Below the pieces are notes generated by a model that was not told the DNA's origin, searched no databases, and worked only from the letters and a program-made list of their open reading frames with translations. 64,000 bases of DNA from JBBRYW01 sp038253945 (GTDB lineage: Bacteria; Actinomycetota; Thermoleophilia; Gaiellales; Gaiellaceae): assembly GCA_038253945.1 (NCBI GenBank), contig JBBSGR010000011.1:1-64000 (forward strand), in the 5' to 3' direction. Shown piece by piece: positions 15,820 to 23,827 of this stretch. The position numbers and the translations under genes are program-made. Each line of letters opens with the position of its first letter. Within the stretch, counting starts at the first letter, position 1.

Positions 15820-16890
15820 CTAGCCGGTGGTGACCGAGACGCCCGTCGAGCTCGTGGTGCTCGTGGCGCACGGATCCGGGGTTGGCTTGAAGCCGGCCTG
15901 AAAGCTCAGCTTGCCGCCGCAGAACTCCTTGCGCGTGTCGTTGACCCAGCTCGTCATCTTCTTTTGCTTCTCGCTCTGAAGAAGCTGCGTCTTGATCGAC
16001 GTCTTCACTTGCGAGAACGGCGTGACGGTCGCAGGCTTGACGGCCGAGAGCGCCTGGATGATGTGGTAGCCGTAGCTGGTCCTGATCGGACGGGCCAGCT
16101 GGCCCTTAGCAAGCGAGAATGCGGTCTTGTCGAACGCCGCTACGGTTTGCCCGCGCGAGATCGTCAGCTTCCCGCCGAGCGCCTTCGAGCCCGGGTCCTG
16201 GGAGTACTTCTTGGCGAGCTTGGCGAAGTTCGCTCCACCCTTCAGCTGACGGTAGATCTTGTTCGCCTGCGGCTTGCTCTTGACCAGGATATGGCGAACC
16301 TCGCGGCTTTCCGGCTGCTGGTACTGCTTCTTGTGGGCGTCGTAGTAGGCCTTGATGTCGGCGTCCGAGACATCGACCTTGGTCGTGACGTTCTTGTAGA
16401 TCGCCTCCGAGAGCAGCTGCGAGCGAAGATTCTGCTTGACCTGATCCTCGGAATAGCCCTGGGCCTTCAACTGCGCCAGGTACTTCTTCTGGTCGCCCTT
16501 GAAGTACTGCTGCTTCAGGTCACCGAGGCGCTGGTCGACCTGCTTGTCCGAGACGGTGATCCCGAGATCCTTGCCCTTCTGGTTGAACTCAGAGCGCTGA
16601 ATCAGGAATTGCATGATCTGACCCTGAAGCTGGGTGTACGGCTGCGAGCCGGGCTTCGGGAACGGCCGGTGCTGCTGCTTGTAGCTGCCCTTTGCCTGGT
16701 TGAGCAGCGTGTCGAACTCGCTCTTCGCGATCGTGTCATCGCCGACGACCGCGACGGCGTCGCTCGGAACGGACTTGGAGGAGCTGCTGCTGCCACAACC
16801 GGCCAGGAGGAGCGCCGCGAGCGCCACGGGGATGAGGAGGAAAATCTTCGAGTTCATAGAAATAGCGCCATTTGCAGCGGTTTTACTCAC
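15820..16890 (-). CDS. PrsA/SurA-like foldase lipoprotein (parvulin peptidyl-prolyl isomerase)
   Basis: A lipoprotein of about 345-356 residues. The signal peptide ends in a lipobox (LLAGC), so the mature protein starts at cysteine and is anchored outside the membrane. A SurA-like N-terminal region (SDAVAVVGDDTIAKSEF onwards) precedes a parvulin domain: VRHILVKSK...FAKLAKKYSQDPGS...GYHIIQAL. It helps exported proteins fold. GTG 16890 overlaps the mfd stop (GTGA); ATG 16857 directly ahead of the signal peptide is the alternative start. Confidence 0.9.
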   Translation of the reverse strand: MSKTAANGAISMNSKIFLLIPVALAALLLAGCGSSSSSKSVPSDAVAVVGDDTIAKSEFDTLLNQAKGSYKQQHRPFPKPGSQPYTQLQGQIMQFLIQRSEFNQKGKDLGITVSDKQVDQRLGDLKQQYFKGDQKKYLAQLKAQGYSEDQVKQNLRSQLLSEAIYKNVTTKVDVSDADIKAYYDAHKKQYQQPESREVRHILVKSKPQANKIYRQLKGGANFAKLAKKYSQDPGSKALGGKLTISRGQTVAAFDKTAFSLAKGQLARPIRTSYGYHIIQALSAVKPATVTPFSQVKTSIKTQLLQSEKQKKMTSWVNDTRKEFCGGKLSFQAGFKPTPDPCATSTTSSTGVSVTTG

Positions 16891-19800
16891 GCTGCTCGGC
16901 GCACTTCGAGTATAGCATCGACGAGGGACATCGCTCCCGACAACCCGCCGACGGGGCTGTGGCGGTTCATCCGGAGGGAGACCTCGCTGCTCGCCGTCAC
17001 GTAGACGGCCGTGTCGACGAGGGCTCGAAGGTCACGCAGCTCGCCGGAGCCGAGCACGAGCGGGCCGACCGTGGTCCGCCCGTCACGGAACACCAGGTAG
17101 TCGGCACCAAGCACCGCGAGCTTGAGCTTCGCCTCCTGGATCGCAAACAGGTTCTCGACCGGCTCGGGCAGGGGTCCGAAGCGATCCTCCGTCGCCGCGT
17201 GCAGCTCGCGCAGCTCGTCCTCGGAGTCCGTCAGCGCGAGCCTGCGATGGAGGTCGATCTTCAGCGCCTCGGAGCCGATGTAGCTCGCCGGGATGTAGGC
17301 GTCGACGCGGGCGTCGACGCGTACCGGCCGTGGGATCGGCCTCCGCTGGCCGCTGAGCTCGGCGACGGCCTCACCGAGCAGCTCGACGTAGAGCTCGAAG
17401 CCGACCGCGGCCACGTGACCCGATTGCTCGTCACCGAGCAGGTTGCCCGCGCCCCGAATCTCGAGATCGCGCATCGCGATCGCGAAGCCGGAGCCGAGCT
17501 CCGTGTGGTCGGCCAGCGTCGCGAGGCGGGCGCGGGCCTCCGGCGAGAGCTCCGATGCGTCCGGGTAGAAGAGATAGGCATGGGCGAGGACGTCGGAGCG
17601 GCCGACCCGACCACGGATCTGGTACAGCTGGGCGAGGCCCAGCGCGTCGGCGCGCTCGACGACCAGAGTGTTCGCCTGCGGGATGTCGATGCCGGACTCG
17701 ATGATCGTCGTCGAGACGAGCACGTCGGCGTCGCCGCGCAGGAAGCTCATCATCCGCGCCTCGAGGTCTCTCTCCGGCATCTTCCCGTGCGCAACGAGCA
17801 CGCGCAGCTCGGGACATAGCTCCTCGATCTTCGTCGCCGCCTCCTCGATTGTCTCCACGCGGTTGTGGAGATAGAAGGACTGACCGCCCCGTTCGTGCTC
17901 CCGCTGGAGCGCCGTCTTCACGAGCTCCTCGTCGTACTCGCCGACCGAGGTTCGGATCGGGCGACGCCCCTCGGGCGGGGTCTCGATCACGGAGATGTCG
18001 CGCAGCCCCGAGAGCGACATGTGCAACGTGCGCGGAATCGGCGTCGCCGACAGTGCGAGCACGTCCACCTCGAGCCGGAGCGAGCGCAGCAACTCCTTCT
18101 GGGCTACGCCGAAGCGCTGTTCCTCGTCGAGGATCACGAGGCCGAGCTGCTTCGGGATCACGTCCCGCGACAGGACGCGGTGCGTTCCGATCAGGACCTC
18201 GACCTTTCCCTCGGCGAAGTCGCGCAGGACGGCTTTCACCTCGCGCGGGGATCGGAAGCGCGAGATCATCTCGACACGAACGGGAAAGTCGCGGTAGCGC
18301 TCGCGGAAGGTGTTCCAGTGCTGCTGGGCGAGGATCGTGGTCGGCGCCAGGATCAGCGTCTGCCTGCCGTTGACGGCCACGGCGAACCCGGCCCGCACGG
18401 CGACCTCGGTCTTACCGAATCCCACGTCTCCGCAGACGAGACGATCCATCGGGCGCGGTGCCTCGAGATCCTCCTTGACCGCCTCGATCGCGAGCCGCTG
18501 GTCGTCCGTCTCTCGGTACGGAAACTCAGCCTCGAGGCGCTCGAGCCACTCGTTCGTCAAATCGAACGCGATTCCGGGTGCCGACTGCCTTCGCGCGTAG
18601 AGGGCGATCAACTCCCCCGCCAGCTCGCGGACGCTCTCGCGAGCGCGGGACTTGAGCAGCTGCCAGGCCTTGCCGCCGAGCTTGGAGAGCGCCGGCGACT
18701 TGGCGTCGACGCCGATGTAGCGCGAGATCTTGCCGATCTGCTCATGCGGCACGTAGAGGCGGTCCTCGCCCCGGAACGCGAGGAAGAGGTAGTCCCGCGT
18801 GACCCCAGCAACCTCCTTCGTCTCGAAGCCGAGCAGCCGACCGACGCCGTGATCCTCGTGCACCACGTGGTCCCCGGTGCGGAGGTCCGCGAACGACTGC
18901 AGGGCGCGACCAGGCGCGCGCACGCGCGAGCTCGCGGGCAGGCGCTTGCGAAAGACCTGGACGTCCGGAAGAAGAGCGAGACCCAGCTCACGCCACACGA
19001 AGCCCCTCCGGGCAGGCGAGACAGCGAACAGCAACTCCGCCTCCCTCGGGAAGTCCACGTGCGACTCGACCAGCTCCGCCTTCACGCGCCGGAGCAGGTT
19101 CTGCGTGCGCAGTGCCTCGCCTCGATGCGGGAAGGAAACGACGACCCGCACCCCGGCGCGCAGAAGAGCGCCCAGCTCGTTCTCCGCCTCGGCCAGGCCG
19201 CGCGCTGCGAGAACCGGCCGCCGCGCCTCGAACGTGAAGCTTTGACCCGCCGGAAGCGAGTCGAGCGTGGCCGCACGCTCGAGCGGAAGCTGCCGGAGAC
19301 CCTCCTCTTCCAACACCCGGCGGACGTCGCCGGGTTGCCACACGAGATCGGGGCCGACCGGAAGGATCGCCACGAGGTCTTTGGGTGCCGCGGGCGCACC
19401 ATCACCGAGCGTCGGTGAGACGAGGTCGAGGCGCCGTTCGGCGGCCGGGAAGACGGTTGCATCCTCGAGGGAGCGAAGCGCGCGCTGCGTAAAGGGCGAG
19501 AAGGCGCGAACCGCCTCGATCTCGTCGCCGAAGAACTCGACCCGGAGCGGCTCGCGCCCAGTTGTCGGGAAGATATCGATGATTCCGCCCCGAACGGCGA
19601 ACTGCCCCCGCTGCTCGACGCGGTCGGATGCTTCATAGCCCGCGAGCACGAGGCTCTCCCTCAGAGCCTCGAGTCCCGGCTCGTCGCCCGCCGCGAAATG
19701 GATCGCCTCCGGCCGCGCTCCGGGCGGCGGCACCGGCTCCGCGAGCGCAGCTGCCGACGCGCAGACGAGCCCTCGGCGCGACAGGACGTCAAGCGCTCGC

Positions 19801-20108
19801 GCGCGCTCCCCGACGAGATGAGGCGGCGGCGCCAGGCCGGATTCCCAGCGGACGCCCCGGCTCGGCAGGAGCGCGACACGCTCCTCACCGAGAAACCAGG
19901 CGGCCGCCTCCGCCGTGTCACGAGCGTCGGCATCCTCACTCAGAACGCAAACGAGTGACCGCCCGAGCGTCTCGTGCAGCGTGGCCAGAAGGAGCGGCAG
20001 GGCGGGCTCGGACACGCGTGCAGAGGCAGGAAATGCTTCGCAGAACGCCTGAAAGAGCTCGCTCCCTGCGAGCTCCTGCACGAACATATGAAGCGGCGGA
20101 CGGTCCAT
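16887..20108 (-). CDS. mfd: transcription-repair coupling factor Mfd
   Basis: A 1073-residue ATP-dependent DNA translocase that removes stalled RNA polymerase and recruits UvrA. Domains in order are a UvrB-like N-terminal region (to about 400), a polymerase-interacting CarD-like domain (LRTGDHVVHEDHGVGRLLGF), two RecG-type helicase lobes with CGDVGFGKTEVAVR, DEEQRFG and SATPIPRTL, and a C-terminal TRCF domain. It is slightly shorter than the about 1150-1200 residues usual in actinobacteria. Start ATG 20108. Confidence 0.96.
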   Translation of the reverse strand: MDRPPLHMFVQELAGSELFQAFCEAFPASARVSEPALPLLLATLHETLGRSLVCVLSEDADARDTAEAAAWFLGEERVALLPSRGVRWESGLAPPPHLVGERARALDVLSRRGLVCASAAALAEPVPPPGARPEAIHFAAGDEPGLEALRESLVLAGYEASDRVEQRGQFAVRGGIIDIFPTTGREPLRVEFFGDEIEAVRAFSPFTQRALRSLEDATVFPAAERRLDLVSPTLGDGAPAAPKDLVAILPVGPDLVWQPGDVRRVLEEEGLRQLPLERAATLDSLPAGQSFTFEARRPVLAARGLAEAENELGALLRAGVRVVVSFPHRGEALRTQNLLRRVKAELVESHVDFPREAELLFAVSPARRGFVWRELGLALLPDVQVFRKRLPASSRVRAPGRALQSFADLRTGDHVVHEDHGVGRLLGFETKEVAGVTRDYLFLAFRGEDRLYVPHEQIGKISRYIGVDAKSPALSKLGGKAWQLLKSRARESVRELAGELIALYARRQSAPGIAFDLTNEWLERLEAEFPYRETDDQRLAIEAVKEDLEAPRPMDRLVCGDVGFGKTEVAVRAGFAVAVNGRQTLILAPTTILAQQHWNTFRERYRDFPVRVEMISRFRSPREVKAVLRDFAEGKVEVLIGTHRVLSRDVIPKQLGLVILDEEQRFGVAQKELLRSLRLEVDVLALSATPIPRTLHMSLSGLRDISVIETPPEGRRPIRTSVGEYDEELVKTALQREHERGGQSFYLHNRVETIEEAATKIEELCPELRVLVAHGKMPERDLEARMMSFLRGDADVLVSTTIIESGIDIPQANTLVVERADALGLAQLYQIRGRVGRSDVLAHAYLFYPDASELSPEARARLATLADHTELGSGFAIAMRDLEIRGAGNLLGDEQSGHVAAVGFELYVELLGEAVAELSGQRRPIPRPVRVDARVDAYIPASYIGSEALKIDLHRRLALTDSEDELRELHAATEDRFGPLPEPVENLFAIQEAKLKLAVLGADYLVFRDGRTTVGPLVLGSGELRDLRALVDTAVYVTASSEVSLRMNRHSPVGGLSGAMSLVDAILEVRRAA

Positions 20109-20319
20109 GACGAACGCCGGAACGGGCGGGTTCCGGCGAGTGTCGAGTCTAGTCGGCGGCTACCGGACTGCGGCGCCATTTTCCTGGTGTCCGACGGGTC
20201 CCGTGAGGACAAGCGCGTCGGGGCCGACCGCGAGCCTCCCTCCGGATTCACCGTAGCGCGGAAAGGGGCACTCGTGGCAAACGTCTCTGTGCCGAACGTG
20301 TGTTCAGCGAATCTTGTGC

Positions 20320-20913
20320 TCAGTTGAAACGGCGCTGGGTTGCTTCGAGGCCCTCCGTTACGAGCGTCTCAACAGCGTCCGCCGAGCGTCCGACGAGCCC
20401 CTCGAGGTCCTCGTCTGCGCGAAAACCCGAGAGGACGTAGTCCGAGACCGACCGGCGCTCGTCCCGCCCGGGGCGCCCAACTCCGATTCGCAGCCTCAGA
20501 AATCCCTGATCGTCGAGCACCTCCGCGATCGAGCGCAAGCCGTTATGGCCGGCCAGACCGCCGCCGAGCCGTGCTTGCAAACGTCCCGCGTCGAGATCCA
20601 CGTCGTCGTGAACCACGAGGAGCCCCTCGGGCACGACCTTGAAGAAACGGACAGCGGCGCCGAGCGACCGGCCCGAGTCGTTCATGAACGTCTCGGGCTT
20701 CAGGACCGCGACGCGGCGCCCCTCGATGCGAAGCTCCGAGAGACTGCCGGAGAACTTCGAGCGAAACGACGCACCGTACCGTTGCACGACCTCATCGACG
20801 ACGAGCCAGCCGACGTTGTGCCGTGTCCGCTCGTACTCTCGCCCCGGGTTGCCCAGACCGGCGACGAGCAGGTCGAGCGTCGAGGCGGGCTCGCCCCGAC
20901 GAAGTAGGTGCAT
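20320..20913 (-). CDS. pth: peptidyl-tRNA hydrolase
   Basis: A 197-residue enzyme that frees tRNA from prematurely released peptidyl-tRNA. Family marks are LVAGLGNPGREYERTRHNVGW with the catalytic His, KPETFMNDSGRS, VVHDDVDLDAGRLQ, and GGLAGHNGLRSI, then LRIGVGRPGR. ATG 20913 lies four bases after the L25 gene stop, the normal arrangement in many bacteria. Length is standard. Confidence 0.96.
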   Translation of the reverse strand: MHLLRRGEPASTLDLLVAGLGNPGREYERTRHNVGWLVVDEVVQRYGASFRSKFSGSLSELRIEGRRVAVLKPETFMNDSGRSLGAAVRFFKVVPEGLLVVHDDVDLDAGRLQARLGGGLAGHNGLRSIAEVLDDQGFLRLRIGVGRPGRDERRSVSDYVLSGFRADEDLEGLVGRSADAVETLVTEGLEATQRRFN

Positions 20914-20917
20914 CGAG

Positions 20918-21616
20918 CTAGCCCTCGACGGTGCCCGGAGAACCAGCGGCATCCGCGCCCGGCTCGGAGCCGTCCTCAGGCGTCTCCTCGCCCGGAGGCA
21001 CCTCACCCTCCTCGCCTTCCTCGACCACGTCCTCGGGCTCGACCACGCGCGTCGGCATCCCGACCGTCGCGAGCACCGTCTCCTCGGGATCGTCGAGCAG
21101 CGTGACCCCATCTTGCGGCGTCAGGTCGGCGACGCGGAGGGAATCGCCGATCGCCATCCCGGAGACATCGAGCTCGATGCGGTCGGGCACCTCCATCGGA
21201 AGTGCCTCGACGTTGATCTCACGCGTCACCTGCGAGAGCACGCCGCCTTCCTTGACACCCGCCGCCTCGCCGATCAGCTCGATCACGACCTGGGCCTGGA
21301 TAGGCTGGTCGAGTCGGACTTCCTGCAGATCGATGTGTGTGAGGCGGCCACGGAGATGGTCCTGCTGAAAGTCCTTCAGAATCGAGGCGTGGGTCGTCTT
21401 CTGACCCTCCAGAACCACGTCGAGAATCGCGTGAAGCCCGTGCGATCCGGTCAGGACACGTCGCAGCTCCCGCTCGGAGACGCTGATCGAGTGCGGCTTC
21501 TTGCCGCGGCCATACAGAACGCCCGGGATGAGACCCTGCTTGCGAAGCCGTCGGGACGCGGCGGAGCCGTGCTCCTCTCGCTCGTTGACCTCCAGGCGTA
21601 TCCGCTCGTCAGCCAC
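20918..21616 (-). CDS. rplY: 50S ribosomal protein L25/general stress protein CTC
   Basis: A 232-residue L25 of the long CTC type. The N-terminal 5S-rRNA-binding domain (residues 1-95) has GSAASRRLRKQGLIPGVLYG. The C-terminal TL5/CTC domain (about 100-185) has a proline- and glutamate-rich acidic tail (EEGEEGEVPPGEETPEDGSE). GTG 21616 is chosen to match the usual ADERIRLEV start; TTG 21625 is the alternative. It heads the rplY-pth pair. Confidence 0.93.
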   Translation of the reverse strand: MADERIRLEVNEREEHGSAASRRLRKQGLIPGVLYGRGKKPHSISVSERELRRVLTGSHGLHAILDVVLEGQKTTHASILKDFQQDHLRGRLTHIDLQEVRLDQPIQAQVVIELIGEAAGVKEGGVLSQVTREINVEALPMEVPDRIELDVSGMAIGDSLRVADLTPQDGVTLLDDPEETVLATVGMPTRVVEPEDVVEEGEEGEVPPGEETPEDGSEPGADAAGSPGTVEG

Positions 21617-21681
21617 GGCGCACAAGTGTAGCCGGAGAGGTCAGGCCCGACCCGAGGCGACGTCAGCTACCGCCAAGCGCG

Positions 21682-21864
21682 TTAGTAGGATCCTGCGGTG
21701 AGCGGCCGCGAGGTGATGGGGTGGGGGACGAACTCGGCAGCGGCGCCCGGGAGCTCGCGGTGGCGGGCGAAGATCGCTGTTCCGACCAGCACACCGGCAA
21801 CGATCACGACCACGCCGACGCCGTCGATCGTCTTGCCGACAAGCTCAACCGCGTCTTTGAAGCT
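21682..21864 (-). pseudogene. possible remnant of a small membrane protein
   Basis: On the minus strand, a frame ending in TAA at 21684-21682 reads SFKDAVELVGKTIDGVGVVV and continues as a convincing membrane helix, then ARHRELPG and a short tail. It has no good start codon: the frame is open back to the collagen-gene stop without ATG, and only a GTG at 21813 is available inside the helix. The DAVELVG...GVLVG pattern is reminiscent of DUF1622-type small membrane proteins, which continue with a second helix lacking here. I regard it as a truncated relic, or a short gene with an unusual start. Confidence 0.25.
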
Positions 21865-21909
21865 CCTCCCGAGGTGCTGCCTTTCGTTGTCGGAGGCGGC
21901 ATTCGTCGG

Positions 21910-21943
21910 GCACCCCAGGGGATCCTGCGATCCCCTGGGGTGC
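21910..21943. terminator. strong hairpin downstream of the collagen-like gene
   Basis: Perfect 14-base arms (GCACCCCAGGGGAT and its complement) with a six-base loop, starting 15 bases after the collagen-like gene stop. There is no clear U-run, as is common for actinobacterial terminators. Confidence 0.75.
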
Positions 21944-21957
21944 GTTGTGTCTTCGAG

Positions 21958-22710
21958 CTATGCGCAGACGACGTAGACGCGCAACGTCCGCGCGTTCTCC
22001 GCCCCGTTCGTCGCAAAACCGACCCAGCCGTCGGCCACGGCGCCGTTCGCAAGCACGCTGTAGTGGCCAGGGGTGGTGGCGTTCACGGGACCGTTCTGCA
22101 TGATCTGGTCGCCAGCCGCCGCGTTGGGAGTGCCGAGCAGCACGCCGCCACCGAGCGCCCGCTTGCCCGAGGGGCAGGCCACGACGGTGCCGCCGATTCC
22201 CTTGCCGGGCACTGAAACCGTCGCCGCGCGAACAGCGGCGGCCGCTGTTCCTGCGGGACCGGCGGGGCCACGCGCGCCCGCGGAACCCGTTGCGCCGCGC
22301 GGGCCCTGCGACCCGGCGGGGCCGGCGGGACCAGCCGGACCCGCAGGGCCGGCAGGACCCTGCGGCCCGGCAGGGCCGGCAGGCCCGCTGCCGGCAGCCC
22401 CGCCGGCGGGCCCAGGCGGGCCGGCAGGACCAGCCGGACCCGACGGCCCGGCGGAGCCGACGGCCCCCTGCGGGCCTGCGGGGCCGGTCTCGCCCACGGG
22501 GCCGCGCGGGATCTGGCCGTTGCGGAAATCGCGAATTAGCAGCGAGCCGTTCCTGACCTTCGCCGAGGTGACGGCGTTCGAGCGCAACTGCGCCGTTCCC
22601 ACGCTGTTGCGCGGCAGCTTGATGGCGGCGTAGCCGGTTCCACCAAGCGCGAAGAGCAGCGCCAAGCAGCCGATCACCATTGCGGGTGAGACCCTCAATC
22701 TTGCGAGCAC
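21958..22710 (-). CDS. collagen-like triple-helix repeat surface protein
   Basis: A 250-residue exported protein. GTG 22710 is fixed by a perfect ribosome-binding site (AGGAGGT, spacing 7). An N-terminal membrane/signal helix (about 8-30) is followed by a conserved-looking stalk (KLPRNSVGTAQLRSNAV, then VRNGSLLIRDF). Roughly 30 Gly-X-Y triplets rich in GPAGPAG and GPQGPAG follow (about 65-160). The globular C-terminal domain has two cysteines (VVACPSGKRALGGGV and the terminal VYVVCA). It is probably a secreted or surface fibre. It faces the MarR gene across paired operators and is followed by a strong hairpin. Confidence 0.85.
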   Translation of the reverse strand: MLARLRVSPAMVIGCLALLFALGGTGYAAIKLPRNSVGTAQLRSNAVTSAKVRNGSLLIRDFRNGQIPRGPVGETGPAGPQGAVGSAGPSGPAGPAGPPGPAGGAAGSGPAGPAGPQGPAGPAGPAGPAGPAGSQGPRGATGSAGARGPAGPAGTAAAAVRAATVSVPGKGIGGTVVACPSGKRALGGGVLLGTPNAAAGDQIMQNGPVNATTPGHYSVLANGAVADGWVGFATNGAENARTLRVYVVCA

Positions 22711-22747
22711 GTTCCGACCTCCTAAATCGTTTCCGGTCTCCTTCCCG

Positions 22748-22760
22748 TTCGCTATACGAA
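22748..22760. promoter_or_regulatory. candidate MarR operator 1 (TTCGCTATACGAA)
   Basis: An inverted repeat in the divergent region between the collagen-like gene and the MarR gene. Read on the minus strand it is TTCGTATAGCGAA, matching site 2 at 12 of 13 positions. Confidence 0.6.
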
Positions 22761-22783
22761 CTAACGCGGGCGGCGGTAAGCAT

Positions 22784-22796
22784 TTCGTAAAGCGAA
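22784..22796. promoter_or_regulatory. candidate MarR operator 2 (TTCGTAAAGCGAA)
   Basis: Second near-identical inverted repeat, 36 bases centre to centre from site 1 and in opposite orientation. The AT-rich setting in otherwise GC-rich DNA fits a promoter/operator region. Confidence 0.6.
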
Positions 22797-22842
22797 TAAG
22801 TTCAGATTGTGAGGCGTACGGCTGTGGGGTAGCGTGGACGCG

Positions 22843-23331
22843 ATGAGCGAGGGCGCGAGCGAGCAGGCTGGCCGCGATCGTCTGCAAGACGCGCGCGCCG
22901 CGGGCGCAGTGCGCGAGATGCCGCTCGAGCGCATCGTCCACATCGCGGAGTTCCGCGCCTGCCTGCGCACCTTCCTAAGCGCTGGCGAGACCGTCTCGGG
23001 GCGCTGGGGACTGACGCCGCAGCGCTACCTACTGCTCCTGGCGATCAAGGGAGCTCCAGATATGAGCGAGCGGCTGAGTTTCGGAGAGCTCGCCCGGCGC
23101 CTCAAGCTCTCGCCCAACACCGTTACGGAGCACTGCGCGCGTGCCGAGGAGGCTGGATTGATCAACCGCCAGCCGGCCGAGCACGACCGACGTGTCGTCT
23201 ATCTACGCCTCACCGCGGAGGGCGAGCGACGCCTGCGCGGTGCGCTCGCCGAAAGTGACGCGCACCGGCGCGAGTTCGCACGGGTGTTCAGGCGGTTGAG
23301 CGGCGCTTTCCGCGAAGCCGTCGGCGGCTAA
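22843..23331 (+). CDS. MarR-family transcriptional regulator
   Basis: A 162-residue winged-helix regulator. The recognition helix region reads LSFGELARRLKLSPNTVTEHCARAEEAGLINR, followed by the wing DRRVVYLRLTAEGERRL. The N-terminal helices (LERIVHIAEFRACLRTFL) should form the dimer interface and ligand pocket. Two similar palindromes lie upstream, so autoregulation and control of the divergent collagen-like gene are likely. A GTG at 22834 is an alternative start. Confidence 0.88.
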   Translation: MSEGASEQAGRDRLQDARAAGAVREMPLERIVHIAEFRACLRTFLSAGETVSGRWGLTPQRYLLLLAIKGAPDMSERLSFGELARRLKLSPNTVTEHCARAEEAGLINRQPAEHDRRVVYLRLTAEGERRLRGALAESDAHRREFARVFRRLSGAFREAVGG

Positions 23332-23827
23332 GAGCCTATCCCGGTAGGAAGGGACCTCTGCCTCGACGGCGAAGTCCGATCTCGTTGAGAAACACAACGA
23401 GGAGGACGAGATGCTCACTGACGCACGTCGCGCGGGATCGACGATCGCCGCGAGTGTCGACGTCGCGCACGCGACTGCGAGTCAGCCGCTCGAGTCGAGC
23501 CGGGGCGTCGAGCAGGGAGCGCGCAGCCGCCCAGGCGCAGCGCCAGGCGCACCCCCGTGTCCCCCCTTCACGCGTGGCCACGCATATACGTATTGCCCCC
23601 AGGAGTATCGAAGGCATCTTTGGCCGACTTGTTGCAAGGGCGCACTAAACTAAATTAAGGGCTTTACCGTGGATCTCCTTGCCAGCGTCGGAACAGACGA
23701 TCGCGGAGCAGGCGGGCGTGATCGGTGAGCACCTCCTCATAGCGTTTTCACTGAGCTGCTTCAACAGGCGGGTCGAGCCCTCGTTGTCGGCGAACAAGGA
23801 CGATGACCGTCCTCGTCGGGAGTCCCG
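23332..23827. other. 500-base stretch without a confident gene
   Basis: Between the MarR gene and the end of the cyclase fusion. It has locally lower GC (for example CACTAAACTAAATTAAGG near 23642) and no recognisable family on either strand. One 80-codon frame (23411-23653) has a good ribosome-binding site and is listed separately. No transposase, tRNA or terminal repeat was seen. It may be a decayed region. Confidence 0.5.
23411..23653 (+). CDS. doubtful small ORF with a good ribosome-binding site
   Basis: An 80-codon frame beginning at ATG 23411, eight bases after AGGAGG begins. The protein is low in complexity, with several cysteines and prolines near the end and no known domain. The ribosome-binding site is the main support. 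It could be the 5' remnant of a larger gene. Confidence 0.25.
   Translation: MLTDARRAGSTIAASVDVAHATASQPLESSRGVEQGARSRPGAAPGAPPCPPFTRGHAYTYCPQEYRRHLWPTCCKGALN

Noticed and set aside
17865..19418. A 517-codon plus-strand open frame
   Set aside because: Antisense to mfd; the composition is that of a shadow frame.
22248..22500. Dense GC-rich short repeats that look like a tandem or CRISPR-like array
   Set aside because: They are Gly-X-Y codons of the collagen-like gene; unit length is nine bases or less with no spacers.
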